A program made the translations under genes and the position numbers. A model generated the notes under the pieces. The model saw nothing but the letters and a program-made list of their open reading frames with translations, ran no database searches and was not told the origin of the DNA. From JAXMHQ01 sp046346665 (GTDB taxonomy: Bacteria; Verrucomicrobiota; Verrucomicrobiia; Limisphaerales; JAXMHQ01), in the NCBI GenBank assembly GCA_046346665.1, contig JAXMHQ010000018.1, forward strand, positions 1-64,000: 64,000 bases of DNA. The letters are read 5' to 3'. Below are positions 41,943 through 50,444 of this stretch, piece by piece; the first letter of the stretch is position 1, and every line of letters begins with the position of its first letter.

Positions 41943-41983
41943 ATCGTGACCGTTCAACCCTCCGCCGACCCGCCTGCTGAGCC

Positions 41984-42673
41984 ATGTATTTGAACGTGAT
42001 CCAACTGGCCGAATCGTTCGGCGTCGAAGAAGGCACGATTCAAGACTGGATTCGCGACGAGGCCCTGCCGTCAATCGAGGATCGCGGCCGGCTGCTGTTC
42101 GACCGGGCGCAGGTGGTGGAGTGGGCGGCGGCGCGCGGCCGCGTGGCGAAGGCGGGTTTCCTGGCGCCGGTGAATTCCACGTCCGGCCCCGGCCGCCGGC
42201 TGGAGACGCTGCTGCGGACCGGCGGTATTTGGCGCGAAGTGCCGGCGTCGGGCCTGGTGGAGACGCTGGAGAAAGTGGTGGGCGCGCTGCCGGGCGCTTC
42301 GCCGGAAGTGCGGCGGATTTTGAATCAACGTTTGCGCGCGCCGGGCGGAATCACGTGGGCGCCGGTGGGGGGTGGATTCGCCCTGCCCCATCTCCGGGCG
42401 CCGGTGGCGCTCGGGCGCGATTCCGGGTTGCTGTCGATCTTGTTTTTACGCGAGCCGCTGCCGCTGGCGGAAGCGCTGGCGGACGGCGCGCCGGTGACGC
42501 GCCTGTTGTTTTTCATCGCGCCGTCGCCGCGGGCGCACCTTGAACTTCTTGCCCAACTCAGCGCGGCGCTGTCGCGGGGAACCCTGCGCGCGCGCATGGC
42601 TGAAGGCGCACCAGACGCCGCTCTTTATGATGCGCTGTCGGGCAACGACCCTGGAAAGGCGGGTCCCGGGTGA
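41984..42673 (+). CDS. HTH - EIIA domain regulator 2
   Basis: 229 residues with the same plan as the first regulator: an N-terminal HTH (NVIQLAESFGVEEGTIQDWI) and a C-terminal EIIA-like domain with the conserved His in GGGFALPHLRAPV. Sequence is clearly diverged from regulator 1, so it is not a recent duplication. Its TGA overlaps the GTG start of the HyfB-like gene (GTGA), placing it in the same message. Confidence 0.8.
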   Translation: MYLNVIQLAESFGVEEGTIQDWIRDEALPSIEDRGRLLFDRAQVVEWAAARGRVAKAGFLAPVNSTSGPGRRLETLLRTGGIWREVPASGLVETLEKVVGALPGASPEVRRILNQRLRAPGGITWAPVGGGFALPHLRAPVALGRDSGLLSILFLREPLPLAEALADGAPVTRLLFFIAPSPRAHLELLAQLSAALSRGTLRARMAEGAPDAALYDALSGNDPGKAGPG

Positions 42674-44619
42674 GTGCCGGCCCCCTGCTGCTGGCGGGAT
42701 TTGTGGCGTCGATTGCCGCGATGGCGGCGGCGCGACGCGCTCCGCGATGGTGGCTGGGGTTCAGCCTGGCGGCGGCCACGGCGGGTCTTGCGGCGGCGGT
42801 GACCGTGCTGGCGGGCGGGGGCGATTGGGACTGGCGCCCGGGCTGGCGCCTGGGTGGCGAGGCACTGCACCTGCAACTGGACGGTGTCGGGGCATTTTTC
42901 CTCGCGCTGCTGGCCGGGCTGGGTGGAGCCGGGACGGCGTATTCCTGGGAATACTGGACCGACCGGCGGCATCCGCGATCGGCGCCGGCGGGCCGGGCGT
43001 GGTGGAGCGCGATGCTCCTGTGCATGGCGGCCGTGCTGGTGAGTGCGAATGGTATTCATTTCCTGATAGGCTGGGAGCTGTTCACGCTGGGCGCGTATTT
43101 CCTGATCACTTCGGAGCGGTATTCGCCCGAGGTGCGCCGCGCCGGCTGGCTTTACCTGGCGGCGTCGCATGCGGCGGTGCTGTGCCTGTTTGTATTTTTC
43201 GCGACGCTGGCCCACCGGACCGGCGGCTGGGAACTAGGCCCGATGCGCGAGCGCGCCGATCTGGCGCCGGTGTTTTGGCTGGCGCTGGTGGGATTCGGGA
43301 TCAAGGCGGGCCTGTTCCCGCTGCACATCTGGCTGCCCTCCGCGCACGCCAACGCCCCGAGCCACGTTTCGGCCATGATGTCGGGTGTCGCCATCAAGAT
43401 GGGAATCTTCGGCCTGGTCCGGTTCACCGGCTGGCTGCCGGTGCCGGCGTCCGCCGGCTGGATCATTGCGGCGCTGGGCGTGGCGAGCGCGGTGCTGGGC
43501 GTCGTGTTTGCGCTGGCGCAGCACGATCTCAAGCGGCTGCTCGCCTATCACAGTGTCGAAAACATCGGGATTATCCTGATCGGGCTTGGGTTCGCCCTGG
43601 TGGCGATCCAGCACGATGCGCCGGGCTGGGGCGCGCTGGCGCTGGCGGGCGGATTGTTGCATGTGTGGAACCATGGAATTTTCAAGGCGCTGCTGTTTCT
43701 GGGGGCGGGCTCGGTGGTGCACGCCACGCACACGCGAGAAATGAGCCGGCTGGGCGGCTTGTGGCGCGGCATGCCGTGGACGGCGGCGTGTTTCGCGCTG
43801 GGCGCAGCCGCAATCGCCGGGCTTCCGCCGCTGAACGGGTTCATCAGCGAATGGCTGGTTTACCTGGGATTATTCGACGCCGTGGGATCGCGCAGCCCGG
43901 CGGTGTGGATCGCAGTCCCGGCGGCGGTGCTGCTGGCGATGACGGGCGCGCTGGCGCTGGCGTGTTTCGTCAAGGTGTGCAGCGTCGTGTTCCTCGGCAG
44001 CCCGCGGTCTGACGCGGCGGCGAAGGCGCACGAGGCCGGTCCGTGGATGCGGATTCCGATGGCGGGGCTGGCGGCGATGTGTGTGGCGATCGGGATTGCG
44101 CCGGCGTTTTTCTGGCCGGCGGTGGCGCGTGCGGCAGCGGCGTGGCGGCCCGGCTGGTTCAGCCCGGAGCTGCCCCCGGCGCTGGCGATGCTGGGAGCCT
44201 GCAACGCCGTGTTTGCCATCCTGGCGATTGCAGCCGTACTGCTGCTGAGGGGGCGCGTGCGGCGCAACGGCCTGGTGCGGTCCGTGACCTGGGATTGCGG
44301 CTACGCCCGGCCCGAGGCGCGGATGCAATACACCGCGGGTTCGTTCGCCGGCATTTTGACCGGTTGGTTCTCCTGGATCCTGCGTCCCGCGGTCCACCGG
44401 GTTCCGCCGGACGGCATTTTACCTTCTGGCGCCGTTTGCGAGGAGCACACTCCGGAGACGGTCCTGGAGAAAGTGGTGGAGCCTGCCGCGGCTGCGGTCA
44501 TGGCAGTGTCCGTAGCGGTGCGGCGCCTGCAGCACGGCCGGCTGCAGGCCTATATTCTCTACCTGGTGCTGGGCCTGATCGCGCTGCTGATCCTGTCGTT
44601 CGCGGGAGGCAATTCATGA
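42670..44619 (+). CDS. HyfB/NuoL-type proton-pumping membrane subunit
   Basis: 649 residues, about 14-16 membrane helices, of the hydrogenase-4 component B / complex I NuoL-NuoM antiporter-like family. Key features: LIGWELFTLGAYFLITSERY (conserved Glu), GFGIKAGLFPLHIWLPSAHA, then MMSGVAIKMGIFGLVRF and the HATHTREMSRLGG loop. It starts at GTG 42670 over the previous stop and overlaps the next gene by 4 bases. It would form an ion-translocating unit of the complex. Confidence 0.93.
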   Translation: MSAGPLLLAGFVASIAAMAAARRAPRWWLGFSLAAATAGLAAAVTVLAGGGDWDWRPGWRLGGEALHLQLDGVGAFFLALLAGLGGAGTAYSWEYWTDRRHPRSAPAGRAWWSAMLLCMAAVLVSANGIHFLIGWELFTLGAYFLITSERYSPEVRRAGWLYLAASHAAVLCLFVFFATLAHRTGGWELGPMRERADLAPVFWLALVGFGIKAGLFPLHIWLPSAHANAPSHVSAMMSGVAIKMGIFGLVRFTGWLPVPASAGWIIAALGVASAVLGVVFALAQHDLKRLLAYHSVENIGIILIGLGFALVAIQHDAPGWGALALAGGLLHVWNHGIFKALLFLGAGSVVHATHTREMSRLGGLWRGMPWTAACFALGAAAIAGLPPLNGFISEWLVYLGLFDAVGSRSPAVWIAVPAAVLLAMTGALALACFVKVCSVVFLGSPRSDAAAKAHEAGPWMRIPMAGLAAMCVAIGIAPAFFWPAVARAAAAWRPGWFSPELPPALAMLGACNAVFAILAIAAVLLLRGRVRRNGLVRSVTWDCGYARPEARMQYTAGSFAGILTGWFSWILRPAVHRVPPDGILPSGAVCEEHTPETVLEKVVEPAAAAVMAVSVAVRRLQHGRLQAYILYLVLGLIALLILSFAGGNS

Positions 44620-45524
44620 GGCTTCTCCCTGAAATCCTGTTGCGCCTCGGCTTCTGGCTTTTGGTGGCGCCGCTGATTCCCGGTTTAATCAACCGGGTGA
44701 AGTCGTGGGTGGCGGGCCGGCGCGGGCCGCCGGTGCTGCAATTGTATTACGACCTGGCAAAGCTCTGGCGGAAAGGCGTTGTGTTGAGCCGGACCGTGTC
44801 TCCGGGCCATATCGCGGGCGTGGCGGTGAGCTGGGTGGCAATCGTGTGCGCGGCGATGCTGCTGCCGCTGGGGCCGGGCGGCGCGGCGCTGTCGTTCCAG
44901 GGCGACGCGTTCCTGTTCATCTACCTGCTGGCGCTGTCGCGGTTCTGTTCGGCGTGGGCGGCGATGGATACCGGGTCGGCTTTCGAAGGAATGGGTGCGG
45001 CGCGGGAGGTGAGTTTTGGGGTGCTTGCGGAGACGGCCCTGATCACAGCGCTGCTGGCGCTGTGCCTTCAGAGCGACAGCACGTCGCTGGTCTGGATGCT
45101 GTCGCCGTCGGCCGGTGCGGGGGCGGCCCTGTTGGCCGGGGGGTTGTTCGCCGTGTTGCTGGCGGAAAATTGCCGGGTGCCGTTCGACGATCCGAACACG
45201 CACCTGGAGCTGACGATGATTCACGAGGCGATGATCCTGGATCACAGCGGTCCGCCGCTGGCGGCGATTTTGCATGGCGCGTCGGTGAAGCTGTTGTTGT
45301 TTTGCGTGTTGCTGGCGGAGGCGGTGCTGCCTCTGGGGAGCCTGCCTGCGGCGACCGGGTTTGCCGTGCTCGCGGCGGCAGTGCTGGCGGTTGCGGTGGC
45401 CATCGGGACGGTGGAATCGCTTCTGGCGCGGCTGGCGCTGCGGCAGGTGCCGTTGCTGCTGACGACGGGTTTCCTGCTGTGCCTGTTTGCGCTGCTGGCG
45501 GCCTGGAGAGGAGCGGCGGGATGA
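44616..45524 (+). CDS. HyfC/NuoH-type membrane subunit
   Basis: 302 residues with about eight helices, of the NuoH/HycD/HyfC family that anchors the soluble arm. NRVKSWVAGRRGPPVLQLYYDLAKLWRK is the conserved N-terminal loop, and DDPNTHLELTMIHEAMILDHSGP (acidic, near the quinone/E-channel) the C-terminal one. The start ATG overlaps the HyfB-like stop, and the stop overlaps the next start. Confidence 0.94.
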   Translation: MRLLPEILLRLGFWLLVAPLIPGLINRVKSWVAGRRGPPVLQLYYDLAKLWRKGVVLSRTVSPGHIAGVAVSWVAIVCAAMLLPLGPGGAALSFQGDAFLFIYLLALSRFCSAWAAMDTGSAFEGMGAAREVSFGVLAETALITALLALCLQSDSTSLVWMLSPSAGAGAALLAGGLFAVLLAENCRVPFDDPNTHLELTMIHEAMILDHSGPPLAAILHGASVKLLLFCVLLAEAVLPLGSLPAATGFAVLAAAVLAVAVAIGTVESLLARLALRQVPLLLTTGFLLCLFALLAAWRGAAG

Positions 45525-46162
45525 TGCACGCGCTGAACCTTTTCGTTGCGGCGGCCATGGGATTGAACCTGCTGGCGCTCGGCAGCAGCCGGCTGCCGTC
45601 GATCATCCGCGCCGCCGCGTGGCAGGGTGTTGTGCTGGGAATCCTGCCGTTGCTGGCCGAGTCGGAGTTCCACTGGATGGTCGCGGCGGTGGCCGTGGCG
45701 GCGGCGGCGATCAAGGGATTCGTCATTCCCGGTTTGCTGCGGCGCGCGCTGCGGGCGGCCAATATCGACCGCGAGGTGGAGCCGTTGATCGGGTTTGTGC
45801 CGTCGCTGTTGCTGGGGGCGGCGGCGACGATTGGAGCGGTGGTGCTGGGCGGGCTCTTGCCGCTGCAACCGGAGCACGCGGGATCGCTGCTCGTGCCGGG
45901 GGCGCTGGCGACGGTGGTGAGCGGGTTTGTGCTGTTGATGGCCCGGACCAAGGCGATCTCGCAGGTGTGCGGCTACCTGCTGCTGGAGAATGGAATTTAC
46001 CTGTTCGGACTCCTGTTGATCCGGACGACGCCGTTGATTGTCGAGGCCGGAATTCTCCTGGACCTGACGGTGGCGGTGTTTGTGATCGGGATCATTGTGG
46101 ACCGGATTCAGCGGGAGTTTGACAGCCTGGATTCGCGGCAACTGACGGCGTTGCGGGAATGA
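45521..46162 (+). CDS. HyfE/NuoK-type membrane subunit
   Basis: 213 residues, six to seven helices. Matches hydrogenase-4 component E, a NuoK-like subunit: the membrane Glu is in SQVCGYLLLENGIYLFGLLL, as in NuoK/MnhC proteins. It starts at 45521 (ATGATG overlapping the previous TGA) and overlaps the HyfF-like gene by 4 bases. Confidence 0.9.
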   Translation: MMHALNLFVAAAMGLNLLALGSSRLPSIIRAAAWQGVVLGILPLLAESEFHWMVAAVAVAAAAIKGFVIPGLLRRALRAANIDREVEPLIGFVPSLLLGAAATIGAVVLGGLLPLQPEHAGSLLVPGALATVVSGFVLLMARTKAISQVCGYLLLENGIYLFGLLLIRTTPLIVEAGILLDLTVAVFVIGIIVDRIQREFDSLDSRQLTALRE

Positions 46163-47595
46163 GAGAATTCGGACTCATCCTGGTGCCGCTTGCGGCGGCG
46201 GTGGCGGCCCTGGCCTGGCCCGGGGACCGCTCGCGCCGCCTGCTGCTGCCCGGCGTCGGCGCCGCGCATGCTGCGCTGGCGTTCTGGCTCCTGCTGTCGC
46301 CGCCCGTCGCGCCCGCCGCGGCATGGGTGGCGTTCGACCCGGTCGCCCGCGCGATTCTCCCGGCGGTTTCGCTGCTGTTCCTGGTGTGCGGGTTTTACGG
46401 CGTGGCCTATTTGCGGACCCGGTCCGAGCGGGGCAACCGGGTGTTTATCGCCATGCTGCTGGCCCTGCTGGGGCTGATGAGCCTGGCCCTGCAATCGCAA
46501 CACCTGGGCCTGCTGTGGGTCGCCGCGGAAGGCGCCACCCTGGCGACCGTCCCGCTGCTGCATTTCAATCGAACCGCCCGCGCCGTCGAGGCCGCCTGGA
46601 AATACCTGCTCATCGGCGGCACCGGGATTGCCCTGTCGCTGCTGGGATCGTTCTTCCTCGGGTACGCCTCGCTGCATGGCGGCGGCGGGGGCGACCTGAC
46701 GTTTGCCGGGCTGGTGTCGCAGGGATCGGGCCTGTCGCGGCCGTGGGTCCTGGCGGCGTGGGCGCTGCTGCTGACGGGTTACGGCACCAAGATGGGTTTG
46801 GCGCCCATGCACACCTGGAAGCCGGACGCCTACGGTGAGGCGCCGGGCATTGTGGGCGCGGTGCTGGCGGGCGGCATGACCACCACGGCATTCGTGGCCC
46901 TGTTGCGCGTCCGCCAGGTGGTGGCCGCGGCCGGCCAGGGCGCGGTGGCCGACCGGACGCTGCTCGTCATCGGAGTGTTTTCCATGCTCGTGGCTGCGTT
47001 GTTCCTGTTGGGCACACCGGATTTCAAACGGATGCTGGCGTATTCCAGCGTGGAACACATGGGCATTCTCAGCGTCGGCGCCGCGCTGGGATCGGCCGGG
47101 CTTTACGCCGCCCTGTATCACGTCTGGAACAACAGCCTGACGAAGGGCGCCCTGTTCCTCAGCGCCGGCAATTTGCGCCGCGCGGCCGGGTCGAGCCGCA
47201 TGACGGAAGCGGCAGGGCTGGCGCGCCTGATGCCGTGGTCGTCGCGGATGTTCCTGGCCGGAATGCTGGCGGTGACCGCGTGCCCGCCGTTCGGGCCATT
47301 TTTCAGCGAGCTGGGAATCGTGCGCGCCGCGATCGGGTCCGGCGCGGGGTGGACGTGCGCCGGTTTCCTGGGCGCGCTGCTGCTGGCGTTTTTCGGCCTG
47401 ACGCGGCTGGTGTTCAACGTGGTCGACGGAAGGCCCGGGCTGAAGAGCCGGTCGTTGTCCGGGCGCTTCCGAGAAACCGCCGGGGTGGTTGTTCCGCCGC
47501 TGTTGTTCCTGCTGTTCTCACTGTGGCTGGGTCTTGCCGCACCGGAATTGCTGCGCCAAGCCTGGACCGAGGCTACACAATCCCTGGCGCCATGA
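46159..47595 (+). CDS. HyfF/NuoN-type membrane subunit
   Basis: 478 residues, ~13-14 helices, antiporter-like fold. GYGTKMGLAPMHTWKPDAYGEAPG is the diagnostic lysine-containing segment of HyfF/NuoM-type proteins, and FKRMLAYSSVEHMGIL with YHVWNNSLTKGALFLSAGN follows. Thus the complex would have two large antiporter-like subunits (HyfB- and HyfF-like). Start and stop overlap the neighbours (ATGA). Confidence 0.93.
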   Translation: MREFGLILVPLAAAVAALAWPGDRSRRLLLPGVGAAHAALAFWLLLSPPVAPAAAWVAFDPVARAILPAVSLLFLVCGFYGVAYLRTRSERGNRVFIAMLLALLGLMSLALQSQHLGLLWVAAEGATLATVPLLHFNRTARAVEAAWKYLLIGGTGIALSLLGSFFLGYASLHGGGGGDLTFAGLVSQGSGLSRPWVLAAWALLLTGYGTKMGLAPMHTWKPDAYGEAPGIVGAVLAGGMTTTAFVALLRVRQVVAAAGQGAVADRTLLVIGVFSMLVAALFLLGTPDFKRMLAYSSVEHMGILSVGAALGSAGLYAALYHVWNNSLTKGALFLSAGNLRRAAGSSRMTEAAGLARLMPWSSRMFLAGMLAVTACPPFGPFFSELGIVRAAIGSGAGWTCAGFLGALLLAFFGLTRLVFNVVDGRPGLKSRSLSGRFRETAGVVVPPLLFLLFSLWLGLAAPELLRQAWTEATQSLAP

Positions 47596-49073
47596 GCCTC
47601 GAAACCCATTTTCTGCCAATGGCGAACGCCACCCGGGTTTCCTGGCCGGAAGTGCCCGAGACGGCGCCGGGACTGTTAACGGACGCCGTGGCGGACCAGA
47701 TCGGCCGGGGTGCGCGGCTGTGCGCATGGTTCGGGGTGCCCGACGCGGGCGGAGTCCGGATCGTGGCCGTCCTGGCGGTCGACGCGGAGAACACCCTGGC
47801 CGTCGGCCGCAGTCTGCCTGTGCAGGGCGCCTACCCGGCGCTGACGCCGAGGCATGCGCAGGCTCACCTCTTCGAGCGGGAACTTTTCGAACAGCACGGC
47901 ATCCGGCCCGAGGGCCATCCGTGGCTCAAACCGGTCCGGGCGACGGACGGCGCCGCGCCGGCGGCGGCCGACTTTTTCCGGGTGCAGGGCGGCGAAGTGC
48001 ACGAGGTGTCGGTGGGGCCGGTGCACGCGGGCATCATTGAACCGGGCCATTTCCGGTTTCAATGCAATGGCGAGGAGGTGTTGCACCTGGAAATTGCGCT
48101 GGGCTACCAGCATCGCGGCATCGAGCAGGCATTGCTGGGCGGGCCGCATCGGGCCACGATGGTCCAGGTGGAGGCGGCGTCGGGCGACTCGACGATCGCA
48201 CATGCGACGGCGCACGCACTCGTGATGGAAGCGCTGTCGGACGCGGAGGCGCCGTTGCGGGCGCAATGGCTGCGCGCGCTGGCGCTGGAACTCGAGCGCC
48301 TGGCGAATCACACGGGCGACCTCGGCGCGCTGGCCAACGACGTCGCCTTTCTGCCGACCGCCGCGGCTTGCGGCAAAATCCGGGGCGATTTTCTGAACCT
48401 GACGGCGTTGCTGTGCGGAAACCGGTTCGGGCGGGGATTGATCCGTCCGGGCGGGACCCGGCTCGACGTGGAGGAATCGCGCGGGGCGCAATTGCTCGAG
48501 AGACTCCGGATGGCGCTGGCCGAAGTGGAACAGGCGGCGGGCTGGTTGTGGGACGCCTCTTCGGTGCGGGCGCGGTTTGAATCAACGGGCCCCCTCACGC
48601 AGGAACAGGCGTTGGAGCTGGGGCTGGTGGGTCCGGCGGCGCGGGCCTGCGGGCTGGTGCGGGACGTGCGATTTGATCATCCGGCCGGCTGGCATCGATT
48701 TGCGCAACTGCCAGTTTCGGTGTGGCCGGGCGGCGACGTGTTCGCACGGGCGCGGGTGCGGTGGCTGGAGTGCCAGAGGTCCGGCGCCTTCCTGCTGGAA
48801 CAGATTTCATCCGCCCCGGACGGCCCGGTGAAATCCGCGCTGGAAACACCCGCGCCGGAATCGCTGGCGGTGGCGCTGGTGGAAGGCTGGCGGGGCGAGG
48901 CATGTCACGTGGCGTTGACGGATGGGGCGGGGAGATTTCGGGGCTACAAGATTGTGGACCCGTCGTTTCACAACTGGCCGGGGCTGGCGCTGGCGATGCG
49001 CGGCCAGGCCATTTCGGATTTCCCGGTCAACAACAAGAGTTTCAACCTGTCCTACTGCGGGTTCGACCTTTGA
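47592..49073 (+). CDS. HyfG-type large subunit (NuoC-NuoD fusion) lacking Ni ligands
   Basis: 493 residues. Residues ~1-135 are a NuoC-like domain (HAQAHLFERELFEQHGIRPEGHP), the rest NuoD/hydrogenase-large-like (HFRFQCNGEEVLHLEIALGY, HRGIEQ). In [NiFe] hydrogenases the large subunit has an N-terminal RxCGxC and a C-terminal DPCxxC that hold the metal. Here the first is replaced (VEAASGDSTIAHATAHA) and the protein ends SFNLSYCGFDL, so both pairs are absent. This agrees with the energy-converting-hydrogenase-related (Ehr) class, not a working hydrogenase. Confidence 0.88.
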   Translation: MSLETHFLPMANATRVSWPEVPETAPGLLTDAVADQIGRGARLCAWFGVPDAGGVRIVAVLAVDAENTLAVGRSLPVQGAYPALTPRHAQAHLFERELFEQHGIRPEGHPWLKPVRATDGAAPAAADFFRVQGGEVHEVSVGPVHAGIIEPGHFRFQCNGEEVLHLEIALGYQHRGIEQALLGGPHRATMVQVEAASGDSTIAHATAHALVMEALSDAEAPLRAQWLRALALELERLANHTGDLGALANDVAFLPTAAACGKIRGDFLNLTALLCGNRFGRGLIRPGGTRLDVEESRGAQLLERLRMALAEVEQAAGWLWDASSVRARFESTGPLTQEQALELGLVGPAARACGLVRDVRFDHPAGWHRFAQLPVSVWPGGDVFARARVRWLECQRSGAFLLEQISSAPDGPVKSALETPAPESLAVALVEGWRGEACHVALTDGAGRFRGYKIVDPSFHNWPGLALAMRGQAISDFPVNNKSFNLSYCGFDL

Positions 49074-49074
49074 T

Positions 49075-49887
49075 ATGTTTGCGAGCGACACGATACGTCA
49101 CCGGTTGCGGCAGGGATGCCAGACGATGGCCTGGCCTGATGGCGCGGCGCCGGCGCTGCCGGACCGGCATGGCGGGGCGCTGGAGATCGACACGTCGAAA
49201 TGCGCGGCCGGCTGTGCGGCCTGCGCGGCGGTGTGTCCGACGAACGCGATCGTGCCGGCTCCGAATGGCCGGACCTCGCTGGATCTTGGGCTGTGCCTGT
49301 TTTGCTCGGAGTGTGTGACGGCGTGCCCGGAGGGGGCGATCCTGCACACGGGCGATTACCGGATGGCGGCCCGGCGGCGGGAAGACCTGCGGCTGGAACC
49401 CGGCGGACGCGAGCGTGTGCGGCTGGCTGAGGCGCTGGACGCGAAGCTGCGCAAACTGTTTGGCCGGTCGCTGCGGCTGCGGCAGGTAAGCGCTGGTGGG
49501 TGTAATGCCTGTGAGGCGGACACGAACGTGCTGGGGACGATCGGCTGGGACCTGGGGCGATTTGGGATTCAGTTTGTGGCCTCGCCGAGGCACGCGGACG
49601 GCCTGCTGGTGACCGGGCCGGTGACGCGCAACATGGAACTGGCGTTGCGGAAAACCTACGAAGCGGTGCCGGCGCCGAAGCTGGTGATTGCGACCGGGGC
49701 CTGCGCGATATCGGGCGGGCCTTTCACGGGCCTTGGGGCGCAGCGCAACGGTGTGGAAGCGGTGCTGCCGGTGGACCTGTTCATCCCGGGCTGCCCGCCG
49801 CATCCACTGACGATTTTAGACGGCTTGCTCCGGCTGCTGGGGCGTCTCGACGACGCCCGCGAAGACGGAAAGCGGGCGTCCAAATAA
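49075..49887 (+). CDS. Fused 2x[4Fe-4S] ferredoxin (HyfH-like) and NuoB-like small subunit (HyfI-like)
   Basis: 270 residues. The first ~90 hold two iron-sulfur motifs; the second is standard (CLFCSECVTACPEG), the first has one extra residue (CAAGCAACAAVCP, CX3CX2CX3CP). From ~120 comes a NuoB/hydrogenase small-subunit domain with N2-type ligands in GGCNACEADTN, TGACAISGG and PGCPPHP. In most complexes HyfH and HyfI are separate, so this is a fusion. ATG 49075 lies one base after the previous stop. This is the electron-transfer arm. Confidence 0.9.
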   Translation: MFASDTIRHRLRQGCQTMAWPDGAAPALPDRHGGALEIDTSKCAAGCAACAAVCPTNAIVPAPNGRTSLDLGLCLFCSECVTACPEGAILHTGDYRMAARRREDLRLEPGGRERVRLAEALDAKLRKLFGRSLRLRQVSAGGCNACEADTNVLGTIGWDLGRFGIQFVASPRHADGLLVTGPVTRNMELALRKTYEAVPAPKLVIATGACAISGGPFTGLGAQRNGVEAVLPVDLFIPGCPPHPLTILDGLLRLLGRLDDAREDGKRASK

Positions 49888-49898
49888 CAGGATCAATT

Positions 49899-50279
49899 AT
49901 GAAAGAACTGATGCAGAACCTCGTTCGACTTCAAGCGATTGATTTCGACGAATCCAACGAGTCCAACACGGAAACGGTCCAGGCGGAACTGCGCTCGAAG
50001 ATTCCCCCGCAGATCCTCGGTCATTACGACCGGCTGGTGGCGCGCGGGAAGAAGGGGGTGGCGACGGTGCGGGACCAGGTGTGCACGGGCTGCCACATGC
50101 GGCTGCCGATCGGGGTGATCACGACCCTGATGCACAATGAAGACATCCAGCTCTGCGACAACTGTGGCCGTTATCTTTATCTCGCACCGGTGCAAGCCGC
50201 GCCGCCGCCGGCCGAGCCGGCGCCGGCCAGCAAGCCCGCCAAGCGCGGGCGCAAGCCGAAGGCGGCCAAGGTGGCGTGA
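49899..50279 (+). CDS. C4-type zinc-ribbon protein
   Basis: 126 residues. VCTGCHMRLPIGVITTLMHN and LCDNCGRYLYL contain the four cysteines of the C4-type zinc ribbon (PF02591-like). Family members usually have a long coiled coil first; here that part is only ~50 residues, so it is a short version. The tail is Pro/Ala/Lys-rich (KPAKRGRKPKAAKVA). It is 11 bases after the HyfHI-like gene but its link to the complex is unproven. Confidence 0.75.
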   Translation: MKELMQNLVRLQAIDFDESNESNTETVQAELRSKIPPQILGHYDRLVARGKKGVATVRDQVCTGCHMRLPIGVITTLMHNEDIQLCDNCGRYLYLAPVQAAPPPAEPAPASKPAKRGRKPKAAKVA

Positions 50280-50283
50280 GGAC

Positions 50284-50443
50284 AGTGCGGAGTGCGGAAT
50301 TCGGAATGCGGAATCCTGTCGGACATATTCCGCATCCCTCAGTTAAAAAGCGGTCTTTGCAGCGGGAGATGTCGGCGATGTACACTCTGAAAAGGAGCGA
50401 TGCTCACCGACAGGATTCGGCATCCCGCATTCCGCACTCCGCG
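50284..50443. repeat. Inverted repeat with tandem-word arms (TGCGGAG/GAATGCGG type)
   Basis: The left arm reads AGTGCGGAGTGCGGAATTCG and continues to AATCCTGTCGG; the right arm starts CCGACAGGATTCGG and ends ATTCCGCACTCCGCG. The ~85-base interior has no gene. It separates the convergent zinc-ribbon and rex genes; the rex stop is two bases past its edge. Confidence 0.8.
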
Positions 50444-50444
50444 T

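Noticed and set aside
42670..44619. HyfB-like gene read as DabB (inorganic carbon pump) or MrpA/D antiporter
   Set aside because: There is no DUF2309/DabA partner and the neighbours are HyfC, E, F, G and HI-like, so the complex-I/hydrogenase-4 assignment is better.
42670..49887. A working group 4 [NiFe] hydrogenase
   Set aside because: The large subunit lacks both cysteine pairs for Ni and no hyp maturation genes are present in the window.
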